The translations under genes and the position numbers were made by a program. Source: Plantago major (taxonomy: Eukaryota; Streptophyta; Magnoliopsida; Lamiales; Plantaginaceae). Taken from it: DNA of 64,000 bases. The notes below the pieces were generated by a model. It was not told the origin of the DNA. It saw only the letters and a list, made by a program, of their open reading frames with translations, and did no database searches. The DNA lies in assembly GCA_026545765.1 (NCBI GenBank), contig JAIFAC010000428.1, positions 1 to 64,000 on the forward strand. Reading direction: 5' to 3'. Each line of letters starts with the position of its first letter. Positions within the stretch are counted from its first letter, which is position 1. Shown here one piece after another: positions 12,170 to 22,510 of this stretch.

Positions 12170-12771
12170 AGATTAATCCGATCCGAAGTTCGGATCAATC
12201 CGAAGTTTCGGACCACTAAAGGCTCAATCCGAAATCCGATCTGAACGATCGGATCGGATTTCGGATTAATCCGAAAAAGTTCGATTGGATCGGATTTAAT
12301 CCAATAATCCGAACTTTAATTAAAAAACCAAATAGCATTTCATAGCCAAATTAAATACTAGTTCAGTAGTTCCACATTCAAAATAAACAAAATAAAGTTC
12401 ACAAGTTTACTTCAAGACCAAAACAACAAATACAAAAAGTTTGGAGTTCATGTTCTAGAATAACGACTAGTCGATTACATTCTTTGAAGTAAAAATAGAA
12501 AGTGCATATTTCCAACAGCTAAAATCCAACTTCCCAGCATCCTAAGTATTTTGTATTTTGTTTGGCTGAATAAGGGGATAAAATTTTTTTTTTTTAATTA
12601 ATTGGGATTTTCAGATTAATCCGAAAATCCGATGGATCGGATCGGATTAATCTGAAAATCTTCGGATCTAAAATATCATAATCCGTAATCCGATCCAAAT
12701 ACATCAGATCGGATCGGATCGGATTTTCGGATTTTTAGATCGAATTTCGGATTTTATGATCACCCCTACTT
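12170..12771 (-). mobile_element. GGATC-rich non-autonomous element, possibly hAT-like
   Basis: About 600 bp interrupting the coding of gypsy G. Both ends are dense in GGATCGGATCGG and TTAATCCGAAAA motifs in both orientations around an AT-rich core. The right end reads ATGATCACCCCTA, resembling the CAGGGGTG-type terminus of hAT elements. A matching left terminus and an 8-bp TSD are not visible, so it is either truncated or of another class. Gag/protease sequence (minus-strand PGRLMNDVKKAA) resumes right after 12,772. The strand is uncertain. Confidence 0.5.
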
Positions 12772-14216
12772 GCAGCCTTCTTGACATCATTCATGAGCCT
12801 TCCTGGATAAGGTAAGTCTTTTAGATGAACTATTCGCCCATCTTCTGATCGGATGTATCCCTTATCCATCAGGTCGTCATCATATCTCCCTCTCCGGATG
12901 CTACCTTGTCTTCTCTCCCCTTCTCCTGGACTTCTTTCTCTGACTTCTCTCTCTCCTCTTCCTCACCTTCTTTTTCTATATCCACTATCTGCGCATCCTT
13001 CTTCTTTCTTGCTCTTTCTTCACTTCTAGGAATAGAATCCGGGGTTGTTATCCCGCTCCTAGTAGCGATAGCCCCAATGCTCTCCACTTGCTGCTCCTTG
13101 ACTTCTTCCACCTTTTCATCCAACTCCTTAATCACAGCATTTCATTTCGATCAAATCGTCTTTGACTTTATCAACTTCATCACTTAACCTTTCTATTGCT
13201 TCCTCAGTCGACATGACGTTTTTTGTGAACAGCTTCACCAGGTAGTGTGTTTCCTCGCTTCCTTTTTCCAGTTCCTCCAACACTACTTTTCCTCTCTAGT
13301 TATGATGTTCCTTGAGGGTCTTGATCTCCTCTTCTAACCCCTTTTTGGCAGTTATGACGCTATCGACTACTTGTTTGCTGCTGATTTTGGAAACTTCATC
13401 CTTTCCTTCAATGCTCAGCTCAATAGGTTTTCCTTCTAGTACTTCTTGGCTTACTTCCTTTGATATGCTTTCTTTGTCCAAGTACTCATGAGTTCCTATG
13501 CTCTGTCCCATAGCCCATTGCGCTTCTTCTTCCTCAATCATGACTCTCCTTTCTTCCATGGCCTACATCTTGTTGAAGATCTCATCCTTCAGCTGCTCAC
13601 TCCTATATCTTGAGTTCTCAGCAACACTTGTACAAGCTTCCAGCACTTGCTTAGCAGAGCTCCCCATAAATGATCCCTTCAGAGCTACGTCTATAAGGTC
13701 TCTAAACTCCTCTCAAACTCCTAAGTAGAATACTCACAAAGCTGTCGCGAAGTGAACTGATGTTGGGGGCAGTTGTATTGCATCTCCTCAAACCTTTCCC
13801 ATGCATCATGAAAAGATTCCTCCTGTTTCTGAGTGAAAGTGGATATCATTCTCCTTTCTCTCATAACCCTTGCAAGTCCCAGAAACATTTTCAAGAATGA
13901 CTTAGCTCTTCCCATTCACTGACCTCTTCTTTAATTGAATCTATCTATCTTTTTGCTATTGCCTCCAGTGTTTTGATGAAGAACCAGAATTTCAGCTCAC
14001 CATTGGTTAACCCCTTCGTTGGAAACTGCTCGACAATAGACTCGAATGCATACATGAACTTGCATTCATTTTCTCCTTCTCTTCCTCCGAACTTTGGCAA
14101 TGTTTTAATCAGAGTTGGATCAAACCGCATTCCCTTACATGCGATCGATCCGAATTCCACTCTTCCGGTTTCGGCATACTGATCTCTCGTATAGTTCTTT
14201 CGTCCTCTTCTTCCAT
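12772..14216 (-). pseudogene. Gypsy G gag (Athila-like)
   Basis: Start codon at 14,214-14,216 on the minus strand (MEEEDERTIREIS...), about 80 bp after the PBS. The order is LPKFGGREGENECKFMYAFE, VEQFPTKGLTNGELKFWFF, ISTFTQKQEESFHDAWERFE, MQYNCPQHQFTSRQLCEY, a Glu-rich middle, and ATRSGITTPDS, the counterpart of the ITLRSG motif of Athila gag. It forms the particle core. Frames change near 13.72, 13.93 and 13.15 kb, so it is not functional. It is the same subfamily as H gag (18.6-21.5 kb), inverted. Confidence 0.8.
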
Positions 14217-14295
14217 CTTGAGTTTTTCTGTGAAATAAAAGTAGTTACTGCTCGAAAATAACCAAATAAGTTCTACGCAAGCAATACACTAATTA

Positions 14296-14314
14296 TTCCC
14301 CGACAGCAACGCCA
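14296..14314 (-). promoter_or_regulatory. Primer binding site of gypsy G
   Basis: The minus strand reads TGGCGTTGCTGTCGGGGAA, a diverged form of TGGCGCCGTTGCCGGGGA used by Athila/Tat-group elements. It lies a few bases inside the LTR end at 14,320 and fixes the orientation of G. Confidence 0.75.
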
Positions 14315-14319
14315 AATTT

Positions 14320-15871
14320 TGATGTGCACTCGGAGGTTATGATTTTCGTTGTAGAACCTGTAATATCAAAATACAATCAAAGATTAAATTTATAATTGTC
14401 AGAAGTTCACAAACACACAGTTTATAGCAGTAAGTTAACTTGAGATGTCAGTCTCTTGGGAATAACACTCGATTAATGATAGAATATTAAATGGTTATTT
14501 TTCAATATAAAGTAAATAACAGATTTTCGATTTTTTGAATAATTAAATTAAATACATAAGCAAAAAAGTAATTATAACGAGAATTGACGAATTAAGAACT
14601 TATAGAGAAAACATGTAAGCGTTAACCTTCACTTTGATAAACGGTTTATATCAGGAATAACATATAGCAATAGTTACGGCTGAAGAGTCACACAGGTCAC
14701 ATATCTTATACCAAGGCGCAGTCAGTAAAGATACCCCATGTAGACTATTGTCTAGCTCAAAGCTGTCACCAGTGGCTAGCTCAACAACAAACCTCAGGCA
14801 GAACATCAACTTATAGACGCAGCTGACATCTCCTAATCTAGTGCAATGAATACTCATATTTCGCGAAAACATAAACAAACAAAGCATCTTTCCTCAAACA
14901 GCACAGGTATGAACATCAATCACATAACCAACATTGATTCTAAAACTATTCCATCATATATAAACCAAGTAATCAAAGATCCTAGCTAACCCTTACACAG
15001 GTAAATTAGCCTGACATAACTGAAAGTAAACAAATTGTAAACTGAATTGAAATCATGTTTGACACAACTAAATTGTAAGACGATGGCGAGTGTCGACCTC
15101 AGATTCCTCCTTTTGTTGATTCTTCCCTGTAGTGATCGATCTTGATGTCTTCCGGATGTCTAGAAGTCTTCTTGATTGCTTGCTGACGGCTAGGATTTTG
15201 GGGTTTCACTTCCCCGAGGACTGGTTCTCTCTCAGGAGAGCTGCTTTTGTGTTTCGGAACCCTAACATTCCATTTTCTTGTTCGGAACCCTTCCGTTCCG
15301 CTCTCTCTTTGATTTGAGACCCTAATGGTCTTATTTATACTGAAAAATCCAAGCTCCAACCGCCTTTGGTGTATCAGGAATGTTCGGGAAGATGAGCCCT
15401 AGCCTGACAGGCCAGAAATCAGCCTAAATCTCAAAAGTTCACGGCACTACGGCCGATAGTCGACTCATATACCTTCTGACCCATTGTGGACCACATAATG
15501 CGATTCCTCCACGTTCTTGTTATATATCTTTGCTCTTCAATTTTGGGCTTCTTAACTTCGTTTCCTCAGAAAGTTATCTTCTACAAAGTTGTAGCATCTT
15601 CAATTATTTTCGTACTGACTAGTCACATGACATGTTTTTATGCCTCGAACTCCGTGCAACGGCCAATTCAGCGTAATTGCTTAACTTTCTCGATTTCGCA
15701 CAAATATGTCGTTTTGGCACTTGAAATCGTGCAATTCCTCCAAGACGCGATCATGACCTACAAAATACACAGGAAGTTGGTAATTGACCATAAAACGATA
15801 AAAATATTGAATCTATGGCAAAAAACAAGGGTCTAAAAGCATGCAATAGCGCACATTTCATTGTCACATCA
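14320..15871 (-). repeat. Gypsy G 5' LTR
   Basis: 1,552-bp LTR with inverted ends TGATGTG...CACATCA. It begins at 15,871 on the minus strand and ends at 14,320 next to the PBS. Its right flank is L1 LINE coding sequence, so G inserted into the LINE. The TSD on that side would be ACAAC (15,872-15,876); the other copy is lost with the 3' end of G. The LTR contains no gene; a plus-strand reading frame at 15,486-15,836 has no recognisable motif. Confidence 0.75.
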
Positions 15872-17132
15872 ACAACTTTTCCGATTTGGAATCTTTCGTC
15901 CTAGGATAAGGACGTCTGGAATCTGGAAATATCCAGTGAGTGTGAACGACGTCCAGAACTTCTAGCTTCCTGGAATAACGCTGAAAAGTGTTGAAACGCA
16001 TGTATCCGTAAAATTTCATCATGTTTGATCCACTCTTCATTTATTTTAAGCATCATAATCTTATTTCTTCGTTGTCTCATAATTGTGGATTGGTAAAAAA
16101 ATTTTGTATTACGTTCCCCTTCTACCATCCACTTCACTCTCGATTTCTGGAACCAAAGGATCTCTTCTTGATAGAGAATTTGATTATATTCTTGTATCAA
16201 TTCCATCTCTAGATTTTGGAGAAAATCATTCTCACTTCCCAATAGACTTTTTTGCACTCCTGATAACCAGGCCAACACTTTCTTCTTCCTACGAAATATA
16301 TTTCCAAAGTGATCTTTGTTCCACGGAATCATCGCATCTGGGACTCTATCAATTGCTTGTGCAATATTCTCATAAGTCGACCATAAATCCTTTAAGATCG
16401 GTTCACAGTCTGGATGTGAAAACCAGGCAGCTTCGAACCGGAAAGGTCAATTTTCAGGACTGTGATCTAACCCATAGCAACTCGTTAAAATTGGGTGGTG
16501 ATCAGATTTGGTTCTAGGGAGGTGCAAAACGGTATTATTTGGGAATTCATCCAACCATAAGGAATTCGCCATGGCTCTATCACTACGCACCCTTATCACT
16601 CGACCCGATTCCCGTTTGTTTGTCCATGTATAAATAGGACCATGGAACCCTAAATCGTGTAAGCCACACGCCACCATACAATTTTGGAAGAAAAGCAGTC
16701 TACTAACAGAAGTTACCCGCCCACCTTGCTTTTCGTGAGAGAGACCAACCTCATTGAAATCCCCGGTGACGAGCCAAGGTAAATTGTTTGATTTCGAAAG
16801 TTCCTCCATAGTGCTAAAGATTCGTACTTTGTCTTGCCGACGTGGTTTGGCGTATATGCCGGATACTATCCACTTGTCTTGACGTCGAACTCCAATTACT
16901 GCATGTATACCCTGGTCCTCCACATTTAAAATCTCTACATCTACATCTCTTTTATTCCAGAGCATCCAAACACCTCCATCCATCCCCTCTGTTGGTTCTA
17001 TTTCATAATTCCATAATCCCAAGAACGGTGCAATTTCATATGCAACTTGTTCCTAAACCCTAGTTTCCAATAAAAAGACCACTAGCGGATTGTGTGATCT
17101 AACAAAATCTCGAAAATTTCTACGAAAATATT
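15872..17132 (-). pseudogene. L1-type LINE fragment: endonuclease and start of RT
   Basis: Non-LTR retrotransposon ORF2 on the minus strand. The apurinic-type endonuclease domain begins RSHNPLVVFLLETRV at about 17,09x-17,05x. It continues WIVSGIYAKPRRQDKVR, LPWLVTGDFNEVG, YTWTNKRESGRVIRVRSDRA and LPRTKSDHHPIL, carrying the catalytic D-N (GDFNE) and the SDH motif near its end. The linker to RT follows (FFYQSTIMRQRRNKI, 15.9-16.3 kb) with WFQKSRVKWMVEGERNTKFF. A stop after LLETRV and frame changes break it. Coding is lost about 30 residues after the usual start, at about 17,132, which suggests 5' truncation. The RT catalytic core is missing because the G LTR starts at 15,871. Confidence 0.85.
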
Positions 17133-17184
17133 AATTAAACAACAAAATTATCAAAATGATAGCAATTAGCAAAGAACAAGTTAT

Positions 17185-17337
17185 TCAGTAGAACAGTCCC
17201 TTGGCACCAATAAAGAGGAAAACAAGCAGAACCAATCCAATACACACAAATCTGTAGGAGCAAAATAAAGTTTGCAGGAGCATCAATGCAACAATCAAAC
17301 CCATCAGATCAGAAAGAAAGAGAACCGAACGAGACAT
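17185..17337 (-). CDS. Possible 50-residue two-helix membrane protein
   Basis: An uninterrupted 50-codon frame with two hydrophobic segments, MGLIVALMLLQ (about residues 12-22) and VCIGLVLLVFLFIGA (about 32-46), and an N-terminal MSRSVLFLSD. It is preceded on the minus strand by a CT-rich leader (TTCTTTCTTCCTCTG), as in many plant 5' untranslated regions. It does not match L1, gypsy or copia proteins known to me. It lies between the truncated LINE and a GGATC-rich relic. It could be a captured gene fragment, the leader ORF of an element, or chance. I do not recognise a family. Confidence 0.25.
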   Translation of the reverse strand: MSRSVLFLSDLMGLIVALMLLQTLFCSYRFVCIGLVLLVFLFIGAKGLFY

Positions 17338-17569
17338 CTCTCAGGGCCAATCCAGAAAGAAGAAAGAGAACAGAGGAAGAAAGAATGAGAATCCCTGGCC
17401 ACCCAACTTTGTTTCAGAAATGGAGGGGAGGCAAAAAAGTGATGGGGGAGTGAGATTTGATCACGCATAAAAAGATGAGAGTGAGCGGATGTGATGTCAA
17501 ATGGGAGATGGAAGTTAACTAGATTTAGTGATTAGGGCATTATATATGTATATATAAAATATTTTTAAA

Positions 17570-17765
17570 AAAAGTAAAACAACATCGGATATCCGCGGAT
17601 ATTGCGTATTTATCCGATCTGATCCGCTCATAATGAATGACGAAAAGTTATATTCGTTATCCAATCTGTTAGCTAACGGATCGGGTCGGATCGATCCGAT
17701 CCGCAGATGCTGATAAACGAACCAGATGCACGGATACAGATCATTTGAGCAGCCTTATAAGTAAT
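17570..17765. mobile_element. Second GGATC-rich terminal relic
   Basis: Dense palindromic GGATCGGATC, ATCCGCGGATAT and GATCGATCCGATCC motifs in about 190 bp ending near TTTGAGCAGCCTTA. The composition resembles the insertion at 12,170-12,771, but the sequence is not the same. It may be the end of a different hAT-like element; no matching partner terminus was found. Confidence 0.35.
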
Positions 17766-18257
17766 CATTAGAGAGAGCGGGGTATCTTGACTAATTGCAT
17801 CTTGGTCTATCATACGTATCCTGACGGCCCTTCAAACGACAATCACGTAGATTAGAACTAAGTAGTCGTGAACATTACATTAGAGGGATGTTGGGGGTCC
17901 CTTACACTTTCGCACCGTTGTCCAAACCTTTAATCTTTTACGCTTTCATTATTACTTTCATCTTGTTTAAGAAAATTGCATGTTTCAAAGCTTTCAAATG
18001 ATTTGTCTCAAAACAGCCCTAAAAGCATCTTGTTTGACGTTTACGTCAATTGCAACTTGATTTTCCAACTTTGTGTCGTGATTTATTATTTCCTATGCTA
18101 AGTGTCAGGAGAGAACGACACTCCGAGTCAACTTTATACTATACTAACTATTGTTTTATGGAATTGTAGGCTCTCAATCTTATAAATATTGAATCTTTGC
18201 AAGTGTTTTGATAAAGCGTCTCACTTCGACGATATTCATCTAATCAAGCACACGTCA
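17766..18257 (+). repeat. Gypsy H 5' LTR, 3' portion (start uncertain)
   Basis: The LTR end is set by the PBS directly downstream: ...AAGCACACGTCA then AATTTA then the PBS. The sequence before it carries GAGAACGACACTC, a motif that often lies near the end of Athila-group LTRs. The start is not clear. A TG dinucleotide at 17,822 (TGACGGCCC) would give a short LTR of 436 bp, and truncation is as likely. No gene is seen in it. Confidence 0.4.
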
Positions 18258-18263
18258 AATTTA

Positions 18264-18280
18264 TGGCGCCGTTGCCGGGA
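18264..18280 (+). promoter_or_regulatory. Primer binding site of gypsy H
   Basis: TGGCGCCGTTGCCGGGA, almost identical to the PBS of Athila/Tat-group gypsy elements, six bases after the LTR end. It shows that H reads on the plus strand, opposite to G. Confidence 0.85.
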
Positions 18281-18622
18281 TACTTGACCGCTTGAGCGAA
18301 TTTCGACTAGATAAGTTGGATTTCTCTCTCGTTTTAATTTCTCGCATTGCTTTTTTTTTTTTACTCGTATAGCTTAAAACCAAAAAAATTGTAAAACCAC
18401 TATAGAAAACCATTTTCTATAGTTCCAGAAAAATCAAAAAGATTTTTCATTCTTGTCATTGTTTCTTTTCTTATTCAAAAATTCAAAAATATTTTACATT
18501 TGTTAGTAGTTACGTTTTTACTAGCACAAAAACCAAAAATATTTTTCTTTTTAGTTATGTTACTTTTTCTCTGCTCGTTATTCTCGTACAAGTTGGTTTG
18601 TCTAATATTACATACAAGGAAG

Positions 18623-19575
18623 ATGGAGTTTGAAAACGAGAAAACTATGAGGGAATTCAACATGCCTCCACCAAACCGGAGTGGAATTCGATTTCCACCA
18701 CATGTGAGGGAATATGGATTTGATTTAACCTTGGTTCGAGCTTTGCCGAAGTTCGAAGGAAAATAAGGAGAAAATGAATGTGATCTCTTGAGAGCATTCG
18801 AGTCCGTCGTGGAGCAATTTCCAACGAAGCGGTTAACCGATGAGTAATTGAGGTTTTGGTTCTTTGTCAAGACGCTAGAGGGAAGAGCAAAGAAGTGGGT
18901 AAGTTCACTTAAGGAGGAGATGACCGCATGGGATGACTTGAGCAGTTCATTTTAAAGTGATTTCTAGGCCATGCTAGTGTGATGAGAGAAAGGAAGATGA
19001 TTTCAACCTTTGAACAAAGACTGAAGGAATCGTTTCATGAAGCATGGGACAGTTCAAAGAGATGCAATATAATTGTCCCCAACATCAATTCACCCCACGC
19101 CAACTATGTGAATACATCTACTTAGGAGTAAGTGACGAATGCAAGGATCTAGTGGATTCCGCATTGAAAGGGTCATTTATTGGAAGATTTGCTAAACAAG
19201 TACTGGAAGCTTGTAATATAATGTTGCTGAAAATTCAAGGTATAGGAGTGAACAAATCAAGGAGAACGAGATTTTCAAAAGTATAAAATCTCTTGAAGAA
19301 GCAAGAACATTTACTGTGGTTGAAGACGAAGCGAATTGGGCTATGGGACATAGTACTAGAACTACCGAGTACCTTGATAAGAGGATAATATTAGAAGAAG
19401 TGAAGGATGAGGTGCCAAAAGGAGAGCCCGTTAAGCTTAGTATTGAAGATAAAGGTCAAGCCATGAAAATTGGCAACGGACAACTAATTGAGAGCATATT
19501 GACCACTAAATAAGAACTAGCGAAGTAGATAAGAGCATTGAAGAAACATCACAACCAAAGAGGAATAGTAGTACG
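18623..19575 (+). pseudogene. Gypsy H gag, 5' part
   Basis: Athila-like gag starting MEFENEKTMREFNMPPP at 18,623. It continues VREYGFDLTLVRALPKFEG, then GENECDLLRAFESVVEQF, FWFFVKTLEGRAKKWVSSL and MQYNCPQHQFTPRQLCEY. Blocks correspond one to one with G gag. In-frame stops occur near 18,764, 18,846 and 18,95x, so it is a pseudogene. It is interrupted at 19,575 by the CACTA element and resumes at about 21,092. Confidence 0.8.
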
Positions 19576-21088
19576 CACTACAAGAAACCCGAATTAGTGA
19601 TTAATTCGTGATTTAAAAGGGCTTGGTCGACGGAATTTGTGACGGAAATGTGGTCGTCGCGTATGACCCGTCACAAAATTTCCGTGTAATTACGTCACAC
19701 TTTCGTGACGGAATTTGTGACAGCACAAAGCAGGCGTCACTATAAAGAGTGACGGAAATAGTGACGGCCAATACGACCAAATTCTAGTCGAACCGGAAAC
19801 CATTTTAGTGACTGAATAATATGCCGTCAAGAATTAGCGACGGTTTTAGTGACGGAATAAGTTCTACTTTATTGGTGACGGAAGTATTTTTCGTCACTAT
19901 TTAGTGACGGGTTTAGTGTCGGAGATTATATAATTGCCACTAAATTTCCGTCACGAAATCCGTCACTAATCTTAAAAAAATCTTTTTTTTTCCAATTTTC
20001 TCCTGTAATATTCAATATTCACCTAATAAATAAATAAAAATGCCAACATCTGAAAACACCGCAGAAATCCAATGTTTATGCTCCAAACATCATCAATCAA
20101 TCAAAATGCAACAGTAAGATCCTTGAGTATCATAAAACTCATCATTCATCAGTACTAAATAGTACCATAGATAAGTATCTAAAATACAACATGAATGTCA
20201 ATGCGATGGTGATGGGGGGTGGTGATCAATATACCCCTGAAACTTAGCAGTAAAGGCACCCATCTCATCTTGTAGCTGCTTCTGCATACGCTCCTGCTCA
20301 TCTTGTAGCTTCTTCTGCATACGCTGCTCAGATGATCTTATAGACTCATCGATATCCTCCTAGTAGTAGACCTGCCTAGTATGCTGGGATGTAGAACCAG
20401 TACGACCTGTGCTGGCGAAAGATGAGGCAGCACTACCAAGACCGAATATCCGGTTCTTTTTGTCTGGCGGGTTGATATCCAAAAAGATATCATCTATATC
20501 TTTCTTAGTTGCATCCTCACCTAGCAGGGCAATACGCTTGTCCACCCCATCCTGTATTTTAAAGATTAACACATATTATTAACAAGTAATCACACGTGTT
20601 TTCTAACTCCTAAAACCACACATTTTAACAAGCATGGATTAAACTTTAGAATTCAGCTATAAAATATACAAATATCCTATTTCCCTCCATTTGCCATAAT
20701 TTTCAGATAAATGACCATGTCTCATACCTTTGGTTAAATCGAAGTAAGAGTCTGATACTAGCTAAGTTCCAACACTAGACAAATTTTACAACTCTAAGTA
20801 TGCAACAAAAGTAGGAAGTCCATCACAAGAAATAAAATTCTTGGTTACTCGAGAATTAATTACATGTATGGAAATAGTTACATGAATTATGATAAACTAA
20901 TTTTTGTCAGCCACTACTTCAACTTTACCATTAAATGTATTCAAAAGTAAACTCGCTAACATTAATTATCCTACATCCCACATTAAAAATCAATTTGGGG
21001 GATCCATTAGCATTATTTCATCTAAAATTAATCCATACCTTATTTTCTCCCTAAATTCCGTCACTAAATTCGACAGTTTCTTGTAGTG
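19576..21088 (-). mobile_element. Non-autonomous CACTA (En/Spm) transposon
   Basis: 1,513 bp bounded by CACTACAAGAAA and its inverted copy TTTCTTGTAGTG, the canonical CACTA termini. The flanks ACG (19,573-19,575) and ATG (21,089-21,091) fit a 3-bp TSD with one change. The left subterminal 400 bp carry many GTGACGGAA-type repeats in both orientations, as expected for transposase-binding subterminal repeats. The only coding remnant is a transposase-associated C-terminus on the minus strand, so it depended on transposase from elsewhere. It splits the gag of gypsy H. Confidence 0.9.
20198..20572 (-). pseudogene. En/Spm plant transposase-family protein, C-terminal remnant
   Basis: The minus strand encodes EDATKKDIDDIFLDINPPD and RIFGLGSAASSFASTG, the RIYGLGS-type motif near the C-terminus of Ptta/En/Spm proteins. 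After a nonsense codon (TACTACTAG, near 20,359) comes a short heptad stretch with two copies of RMQKxLQDE, ending in IDHHPPSPSH and TGA at 20,198-20,200. The N-terminal part is absent. Single-exon remnant inside the CACTA element. Confidence 0.65.
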
Positions 21089-21091
21089 ATG

Positions 21092-21530
21092 AGAGGAATT
21101 GTACAAGGGAAGTAGTGATACCAATACCGATGTGCACTTTTTTCACGAGCATTTCACCACCGCTAACAAAGAGTTAGAGAAAAAGTGACGAAGTCCAAGG
21201 AGTGAAAGAATAAATTATGGAGATAAAGGATGTTGTGAGGGAGTTGGATAGAAAGGTGGAGGAGGTAAAAGAGCAACGCATGGAGAGTCTAGGATCCATA
21301 ACTACCAGAAGTGGAATAACAACCCCGAATTCTATGCAAAGAAGTGAAGAAAAGGCTAAAAGGAAGAAAAAGAAGAGGGAAGTAGTAGAAGCCGAAGATG
21401 TAGATGAGGAGGAAGAGAATAATAGAATAATTAAAGAGGGTACGAAAAAATTACATGTCAAAAAAGATTTGTTTGAGATGGGATTCATTAGACCGAGAAA
21501 GGGAAGCTCGTTGATATAAAAGATCTACCA
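21092..21530 (+). pseudogene. Gypsy H gag, 3' part
   Basis: Continuation of H gag after the CACTA insertion: DRKVEEVKEQRMESLGSI, TTRSGITTPNSMQRSEEK and a Lys/Glu-rich tail. The same block exists in G (EEVKEQQVESIGAIATRSGI), which confirms that the CACTA element is an insertion. The frame ends at 21,517-21,519. Confidence 0.75.
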
Positions 21531-21699
21531 TACCCGGGGAGTATAGCAAATGACAATTAAAAAATGTTACAAAGGAGAAAGCTAGAGGCCATTCATAGAA
21601 TCATAAACTAGAACTACCATTCTCGGACTTACTTACTCTACACCCATTGGATTACTCTGCAACTATAAAAGAACTTGGGAATAGGAAAAAAAAAGCCTA

Positions 21700-22510
21700 A
21701 GTTGGATTGGCATGGAGAGAAGGATCGGAAATTGTCAAGAAAGGAATAGAGGACCCTGTGCAATTTAGAATGAGAATTAGTATAAGAGGAACGAAGATAG
21801 AATGCATGATTGACCATGGAGAAAGTCTGAACCTTATTTCCTAAGCTAAAGCACAGGAATTGGGGATCGGCGATCAAATTCAAGTTTGTGGAACTAGCGT
21901 TCAATTAATGGATAATTTTGCATGGGAGAGATCAAGGGATTACCTGTTGAGATTGGAGGAATAAGAACAAGGTTGAATTTACTAATAATGAATATGGAGG
22001 GAGATGAAGTAAGATCAAACACACTTATTGGACGACCAGCCTTGCACCAATTTTAGACAGTTGTAGACACATGAGAGAAGACTTACATCATGATTGTCGA
22101 AGGACAAAAGAAGTGTTTCAACTCGAGAGGAGATTTAGTGGATGAAGGGAAAAGAGTTGAAACAGGATATTGGTAAAGCGCCAATGATTTTCACTTGGGA
22201 GATGAAGAAGAATTTGGATACATAATGCCAAATTTAATCGAGGAAGATTAAGAGGACTTTGACTATGAGCACTATGAAGAATTGGATTAACTTTTCTTCG
22301 TGGAAGTAATCCTGAACTAACGAAACGAGGAATACACTTCATATATGTACCAATTCGACATGGATCGCGAGGAGGACGATTTGGAAGAAGAAAAGAAGCG
22401 ATGGGCCGAAGATACAGATTACGCAACCAAGGAATGGTTGTTGGATAAATATTCCAACGAGTTTGAGGGCCTCGCCTCATTGACTAATCCATCTAAAAAC
22501 AGGGGTCGAT
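21700..22510 (+). pseudogene. Gypsy H protease remnant and tail
   Basis: A heavily decayed protease follows gag. DNA corresponding to CMID..GxSLNLIS lies at about 21,790-21,840, and TLIGRPALHQF at about 22,020-22,055, in shifting frames. It parallels the G protease. After it, an acidic stretch (YQFDMDREEDDLEEEKKRW, about 22,345-22,400) ends near 22,517. No reverse transcriptase, RNase H or integrase follows, so H appears to be a gag-protease derivative or internally deleted. Confidence 0.6.

Noticed and set aside
15486-15836. Plus-strand frame of 116 codons
   Set aside because: Lies inside the gypsy G LTR, antisense to its transcription, with no recognisable motif.
16083-16517. Plus-strand frame of 144 codons
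   Set aside because: Antisense to the L1 endonuclease/RT linker, which has clear family motifs on the minus strand.
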